Position numbers and translations under genes: made by a program. From the NCBI GenBank assembly GCA_030613045.1, contig JAUWMS010000079.1, positions 1-8,382 on the forward strand: 8,382 bases of DNA. The letters run 5' to 3'. Below are positions 5,726-8,382 of the stretch, piece by piece. Under the pieces are notes generated by a model. It had not been told where the DNA came from. It saw only the letters and a list, made by a program, of their open reading frames with translations, and did not search any database. The stretch comes from Candidatus Latescibacterota bacterium. GTDB taxonomy: Bacteria > Latescibacterota > 4484-107. How positions within the stretch are numbered: position 1 is the first letter of the stretch; the number at the start of each line of letters is the position of its first letter.

Positions 5726-6037
5726 TCAAACCAAAATATCAATACGGTGTTCTTGCTCCGTCACGATGTCCGACTGCTCCTGATCTGTTTCTTCGGACGG
5801 TTGCTTTTGTTTTTTCTTTCGCTCTCGCTCCTCTTTTTCCCGTTCCCGGTGAAGAATCACCTCATCCATCTTCGCGGGCGGCGGTGGTTTGATGTGCTGC
5901 TGGTCCACCTCGCGCGAAAACGTTCTGGCAAACTGTTCCTGCTGCATATCCGGGCGCACCTTAGCCAACTGAACAACCCGCTCGGTCACGTCCGTACTGG
6001 TCAACAGATGATGAAGTTCCACCGGATTCGACATCAT
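5726..6037 (-). CDS. Small charged protein downstream of fliA, function unknown
   Basis: 103 residues and soluble, with no signal peptide or membrane segment. The N-terminal half (1-48) is helix-forming and ordinary in composition (NPVELHHLLTSTDVTERVV, then MQQEQFARTFSREVDQQHI). A proline run, KPPPPAK, marks a hinge at 50-56. The remainder is a highly charged, low-complexity helix (EREKEERERKKKQKQ at 65-79) with an acidic tail. Many flagellar loci encode a small protein of this general look next to fliA, but I know of no assigned function. Two ATGs are adjacent: 6037 and 6034. The GGAAGAGG ribosome site fits the second better (5 bases) than the first (2 bases), so translation may begin at 6034. 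A repeat element fills the 206-bp gap to fliA. Confidence 0.7.
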   Translation of the reverse strand: MMSNPVELHHLLTSTDVTERVVQLAKVRPDMQQEQFARTFSREVDQQHIKPPPPAKMDEVILHREREKEERERKKKQKQPSEETDQEQSDIVTEQEHRIDILV

Positions 6038-6080
6038 GACCTCTTCCGAGATGCCGGATGCATAGCTCTAAATGGCCAGT

Positions 6081-6221
6081 AAGTTCCCGGACAAAATTAT
6101 TTTCCTATGCTCCACGCAGAGCCGCGGAGAGCGCAGAGCACTTCAAAACCTTGCCTTGGGGTTTCTCCGTGTCCTCTGCGGCTCTGCGTTGAAATAGTAG
6201 TTTAATTCTGTCCGCCTACTT
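6081..6221. repeat. Inverted-repeat element with CGGACAGAAT-type ends and CTCTGCG core
   Basis: The left end carries AAGTTCCCGGACAAAATTA (6081-6099). The right end, read on the minus strand from 6221, carries AAGTAGGCGGACAGAATTAA, so both ends share AAGT, CGGACA and AATTA in inverted orientation. Inside is a second palindrome with arms ACGCAGAGCCGCGGAGAGCG then CAGAG (6114-6138) and CTCCGTGTCCTCTGCGGCTC then TGCGTT (6165-6190). The element fills most of the gap between fliA and the 103-aa gene. The core belongs to a repeat family I remember as widespread in environmental genomes. Confidence 0.6.
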
Positions 6222-6243
6222 ATAGATGCGGGCTTGCCCGGGC

Positions 6244-7002
6244 CTATTGCGCAAGCTTGATCTTCAGCTTGCCTTTCAGCCTCAGGACGGCCTTGGTGTG
6301 CACCTGACATACCCTGGACTCCGTGACCCTAAGGACCTCCCCGATCTCCTTGAGGGTCAATTCTTCGTAATAGTATAGCCCTATGACCAACCGCTCTTGC
6401 TCCGGAAGTTCCCCGATGGAATCCGATAAAAAATCCTCCAGCTCCTCCCGTTCCAGAGCGGTGAGAGGGTTATCTACATTCGCTTCAATGGTATCCACCA
6501 GAAGCACCTCCGAATGTTCGTCATTGATGAAGGCCGATTCATCCAATGAAAAAATCCTCGTCGAGCGTACCTCATTGAGGGTCTTCCAAAATTCCTCCAG
6601 CGAAAGCCCCATGCTCTCGGCCAATTCCTCCTCCGTGGCGGTGCGACCCAACTCATTCTCCAACCGGGCGGCGACCCGATCCAAAGATCGGGATTTGGCC
6701 CGGGTGGATCGCGGCGCCCAATCCAGCGCTCTCAATTCATCCAAAATGGATCCCCGAATCCGGGGCGTGGCGAACGTCTCGAATTTGACGCCCCGCGAGG
6801 GGTCGAAGTGATTCATCGCTTCGATAAGCCCGATTACGCCCGAATGAATCAGATCCTCCAACTGCACCGAACTCGGCAAGCCCACAGCCAGCCGCCCGGC
6901 GATGATTTGGACCAACGGAAGGTATTCGACGAGAAAGCCTTCCCGATCCCGGAGACTTTTCTGTTTTCCGTATACTTCCTGAACCAGCGCTTCTGCGGAC
7001 AT
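6244..7002 (-). CDS. fliA: RNA polymerase sigma-28 factor FliA
   Basis: 252 residues, the full length for FliA/WhiG-type sigma factors. Region 2 (about 24-97) holds LEDLIHSGVIGLIEAMNHFD and the strongly diagnostic FETFATPRIRGSILDELRA, followed by DWAPRSTR. Region 3 follows (about 105-155, with LGRTATEEELAESMGLS). Region 4 (about 195-246) has the promoter-35 helix-turn-helix LTLKEIGEVLRVTESRV then CQVH. FliA directs transcription of late flagellar, motor and chemotaxis genes after FlgM is exported. The start at 7002 has a GGAG 11 bases upstream, a longer than usual spacing. It follows flhG on the same strand, the conserved flhF-flhG-fliA order, but the two are separated by 202 bp, most of it an inserted MITE-like element. 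I found no consensus sigma-28 promoter (TAAAGTTT-N11-GCCGATAA) in the window. Confidence 0.95.
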   Translation of the reverse strand: MSAEALVQEVYGKQKSLRDREGFLVEYLPLVQIIAGRLAVGLPSSVQLEDLIHSGVIGLIEAMNHFDPSRGVKFETFATPRIRGSILDELRALDWAPRSTRAKSRSLDRVAARLENELGRTATEEELAESMGLSLEEFWKTLNEVRSTRIFSLDESAFINDEHSEVLLVDTIEANVDNPLTALEREELEDFLSDSIGELPEQERLVIGLYYYEELTLKEIGEVLRVTESRVCQVHTKAVLRLKGKLKIKLAQ

Positions 7003-7022
7003 GGGCGTTTCGTCTCCGTGCA

Positions 7023-7047
7023 GCCCCGCGCTTTGGTGCGCCGGGGC
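7023..7047. other. GC-rich hairpin in the fliA leader
   Basis: GCCCCGCGC (7023-7031) pairs with GCGCCGGGGC (7038-7047) with one bulged base and a 6-base loop. It sits about 20 bases upstream of the fliA start on the transcribed strand and has no T-run, so it is not an intrinsic terminator. It could affect fliA mRNA stability or translation. Confidence 0.45.
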
Positions 7048-7051
7048 AGGG

Positions 7052-7063
7052 CATTGTTCATTG
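7052..7063. repeat. Short CATTGTT repeat copy
   Basis: CATTGTTCATTG preceded by GGGGCAGGG, the same arrangement as at 1776-1808 before cheZ. It lies directly beside the MITE-like element. Confidence 0.4.
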
Positions 7064-7069
7064 CTTAGT

Positions 7070-7199
7070 GCCTATCCGAAAACCCTTTTTTGTCATTTTG
7101 AGGAGCGAAGCGACGAAGGATCTCAATTTATAGTTTTTCATTACTTAAACGAGATTCTTCGCTTCGCTCAGAATGACATTTGGGTGTTTTCGGATAGGC
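7070..7199. mobile_element. MITE-like element with perfect 14-bp terminal inverted repeats
   Basis: A 130-bp element. The left end GCCTATCCGAAAAC (7070-7083) is the exact reverse complement of the right end (7186-7199). Inside is a nested inverted repeat: TGTCATTTTGAGGAGCGAAG onwards (7091-7124) against GAGATTCTTCGCTTCGCTCA onwards (7151-7178), differing mainly by two 3-base insertions. The central part (about 7125-7150) is AT-rich. It encodes no transposase. CTTA occurs just outside both ends (7064-7067 and 7201-7204) and might be a target duplication, though it is offset by 1-2 bases. The inner motif is one I recall as a very common dispersed repeat in unrelated environmental genomes. It lies 5 bases after the flhG stop. 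Confidence 0.7.
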
Positions 7200-7204
7200 T
7201 CTTA

Positions 7205-8038
7205 TTACGCCGCCATCCATCGCTCAAAAAAAGGAAGATGCAATCCCGGATGCGGCCATGCCGCCGGGTCTCTCATGGTTTGCGCCAAACGCGCCACGTC
7301 TTCGGTGGCCTGCGCGTCCGGGGATCCGACCACAAGGGGAATCTGCGCGTGCACCGCCTGTGCCACGTGTGCATCTTCCGATATCCATCCCATAGTTCTC
7401 ATCCGAAATCCGAGGAAACGTTCGGTGATCCGGGCGAATTTATCGTACAGGTCTTGCGCCTGAGAAGCCGACTGCACTCTGTTGATCAGCAGTCCCAGCC
7501 CGATGCCCCGTGTTCGTCCCGCCATGAGCTTCGTCATCGCATACGCATCCGCAATGGCCGTCGGCTCCGGCGTGGTCACCACCATCGCCTCATCCGCGGA
7601 GCATACGAAATCGGTCACCTTGGACGAAAGCCCCGCTCCCGTATCGAGCAATACGCGGTCGAACGAGCGCTCCCATTCGACCAAACGCTCCCGCAGCCGA
7701 TCCTTCTCCTCCGCCCTCAGCTCGCCGGATCGCCCCGTTCCGGAGGATGTCGGCAGAATAGTCACCCCTTCCGGTCCCTGAACCTGGGCCTCGGACACCG
7801 GGCAGGTTCCCCCGATCACATCCTCCAGCGTATGCTTCGGAGCGATATTCAAAAGAATGCTCAGGTTCGCCAGACCCAGATCCGCATCCACCAAAAGCAC
7901 ACGCTCTCCAAGACGAGCCAACTGAATGGCCAGATTCAACGCGATGCAGCTTTTTCCAACCCCTCCCTTTCCGCTCGTAATCGCCAGCACGGACGCAGGA
8001 GAAGAAGGGGACGGTGTAGTTTCCGGTCCGACAATCAT
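7205..8038 (-). CDS. flhG: FlhG/MinD-like flagellar number ATPase
   Basis: 277 residues from the ATG at 8038, which has GGAG 8 bases upstream. The in-frame ATG at 8059 has no ribosome site. The deviant Walker A motif of the MinD/ParA family is SGKGGVGKS (22-30, with signature Lys24 and Lys29). Walker A' is VDADLGLANLSILL (50-63) and the switch motif is DTGAGLS (132-138). VVTTPEPTAIADAYAM (153-168) is typical of FlhG/YlxH. The C-terminus LPFFERWMAA could be the amphipathic membrane-targeting helix. FlhG limits flagellar number, usually by stimulating the GTPase FlhF. The FlhF-activating DQAxxLR motif normally found near the N-terminus is missing: only about 20 proline- and serine-rich residues precede Walker A. 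The C-terminal 15 residues follow a WPHPGLH turn. fliA follows. No flhF lies within the 344 bp upstream that are visible. Confidence 0.92.
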   Translation of the reverse strand: MIVGPETTPSPSSPASVLAITSGKGGVGKSCIALNLAIQLARLGERVLLVDADLGLANLSILLNIAPKHTLEDVIGGTCPVSEAQVQGPEGVTILPTSSGTGRSGELRAEEKDRLRERLVEWERSFDRVLLDTGAGLSSKVTDFVCSADEAMVVTTPEPTAIADAYAMTKLMAGRTRGIGLGLLINRVQSASQAQDLYDKFARITERFLGFRMRTMGWISEDAHVAQAVHAQIPLVVGSPDAQATEDVARLAQTMRDPAAWPHPGLHLPFFERWMAA

Positions 8039-8064
8039 AGAAAAATCTCCGTGAAACATTAAAC

Positions 8065-8145
8065 GAGAAACGAAAGTGGGACGGTGAGAAAGTGAGCAAT
8101 CCGGTGGTGGAATCCCACTTTCTCACTTTCTCACGTTCTCACGTG
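8065..8145. repeat. Palindromic CTCACTTT octamer repeat upstream of flhG
   Basis: The left arm (8065-8096) carries GAAAGTGGGACGGTGAGAAA then GTGAG. The right arm (8113-8145) carries TCCCACTTTCTCACTTTCTC then ACGTTCTCACGTG. The arms are complementary over most of their length. The left arm starts 27 bp upstream of the flhG start. It is the same family as 5600-5647. Confidence 0.65.
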
Positions 8146-8210
8146 CTCCGGACAGTTTTTTAAAAAGCCTGAATCCGGGACGTATCATCCAAGACTTGTG
8201 AATAATCCGG

Positions 8211-8234
8211 ATTCTGTCCCGTTAGGGACAAAAT
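8211..8234. repeat. ATTCTGTCCC-GTTA-GGGACAAAAT hairpin
   Basis: Ten-base arms with one mismatch and a four-base loop. Both arms are variants of the CGGACAGAAT motif. The following bases, GTCTATGG, resemble the continuation of a dispersed repeat that I remember from other bacterial genomes. Confidence 0.5.
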
Positions 8235-8382
8235 GTCTATGGCCTGCATAATTCATGAATTCGGACAGAATTTCTCCTTAGACTTGCGTCCCAAGGCATT
8301 TTGAATTTTTTGGTCTTAAAACTCGGTTTTCGAGAAGGCTTGAGTAAGTCCTGAAACTGGGCGTGAAACCACCGATTTGCGA

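Larger units (their letters stand above)
8039..8382. other. 344-bp gene-free region upstream of flhG
   Basis: Contains a CTCACTTT palindrome (8065-8145), a short CGGACAG copy (8149-8155), an ATTCTGTCCC hairpin (8211-8234) and an exact CGGACAGAAT (8262-8271). I found no gene. On the minus strand a frame from the right edge stays open for 34 codons to a TAA near 8279-8281. It could be the tail of something outside, but it has no recognisable motif. I see no clear promoter for flhG. Confidence 0.5.

Noticed and set aside
5278..5892. 204-codon plus-strand frame across the kinase start and repeat region
   Set aside because: It runs through palindromic repeat sequence and opposite two real genes, with no motif.
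7023..7047. GC hairpin before fliA as a Rho-independent terminator of flhG
   Set aside because: The stem is strong but no U-tract follows on the transcribed strand, and it lies in the fliA leader rather than next to the flhG stop.
7001..8062. Long plus-strand open frame (353 codons) opposite flhG
   Set aside because: It lies antisense to a well-supported FlhG, is rich in R, H and S as expected of an antisense frame, and has no recognisable domain.
8146..8166. CCGGACAGTTTTTT as an intrinsic terminator
   Set aside because: There is a T-run on the plus strand but no GC-rich stem in front of it, and no plus-strand gene to terminate.

Overview
The window is a minus-strand flagellar and chemotaxis regulatory locus from a Gram-negative-type motile bacterium with moderate GC genes and AT-richer gaps. 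The gene content (FlhG, FliA, a small post-fliA protein, a membrane protein with a C-terminal helix-turn-helix like DUF2802/DUF6115, and CheZ) fits deep-branching lineages with polar flagella, such as Nitrospirota, NC10 or Desulfobacterota. The sequence alone does not fix the phylum.

In transcription order (right to left) the genes are: flhG (flagellar number/placement ATPase, 8038-7205), fliA (sigma-28, 7002-6244), a 103-aa charged hypothetical protein (6037-5726), a complete GAF histidine kinase (5466-4147), a 128-aa single-pass membrane protein (3804-3418), a GAF protein with a phosphoacceptor-histidine domain but no ATPase domain (2665-1811), a CheZ-type phosphatase (1709-918), and a stand-alone receiver protein (807-430). 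A transposase gene with its own strong promoter enters from the left edge (209-1, cut by the window). It marks the downstream boundary of the cluster.

A possible working model, which is inference: FlhG and FliA set flagellar number and late gene expression. The two GAF proteins sense a cytoplasmic signal and feed phosphate to the receiver. CheZ removes that phosphate, docking through a C-terminal peptide that resembles the CheY-binding N-terminus of FliM. CheA, CheW, CheR, CheB and receptors are absent from the window.

The gaps are the second story. Each gap of about 75 bp or more between the cluster genes is occupied by short repeats, usually folded into imperfect palindromes and often built from degenerate 7- or 8-bp units. 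These include a 130-bp MITE-like element with perfect 14-bp terminal inverted repeats, lying just after flhG. There is also a roughly 166-bp foldback element before the 128-aa gene, a CGGACAGAAT motif recurring in several gaps, and a 43-bp direct repeat upstream of the GAF-HisKA gene. No rRNA, tRNA, CRISPR array or convincing intrinsic terminator was seen.
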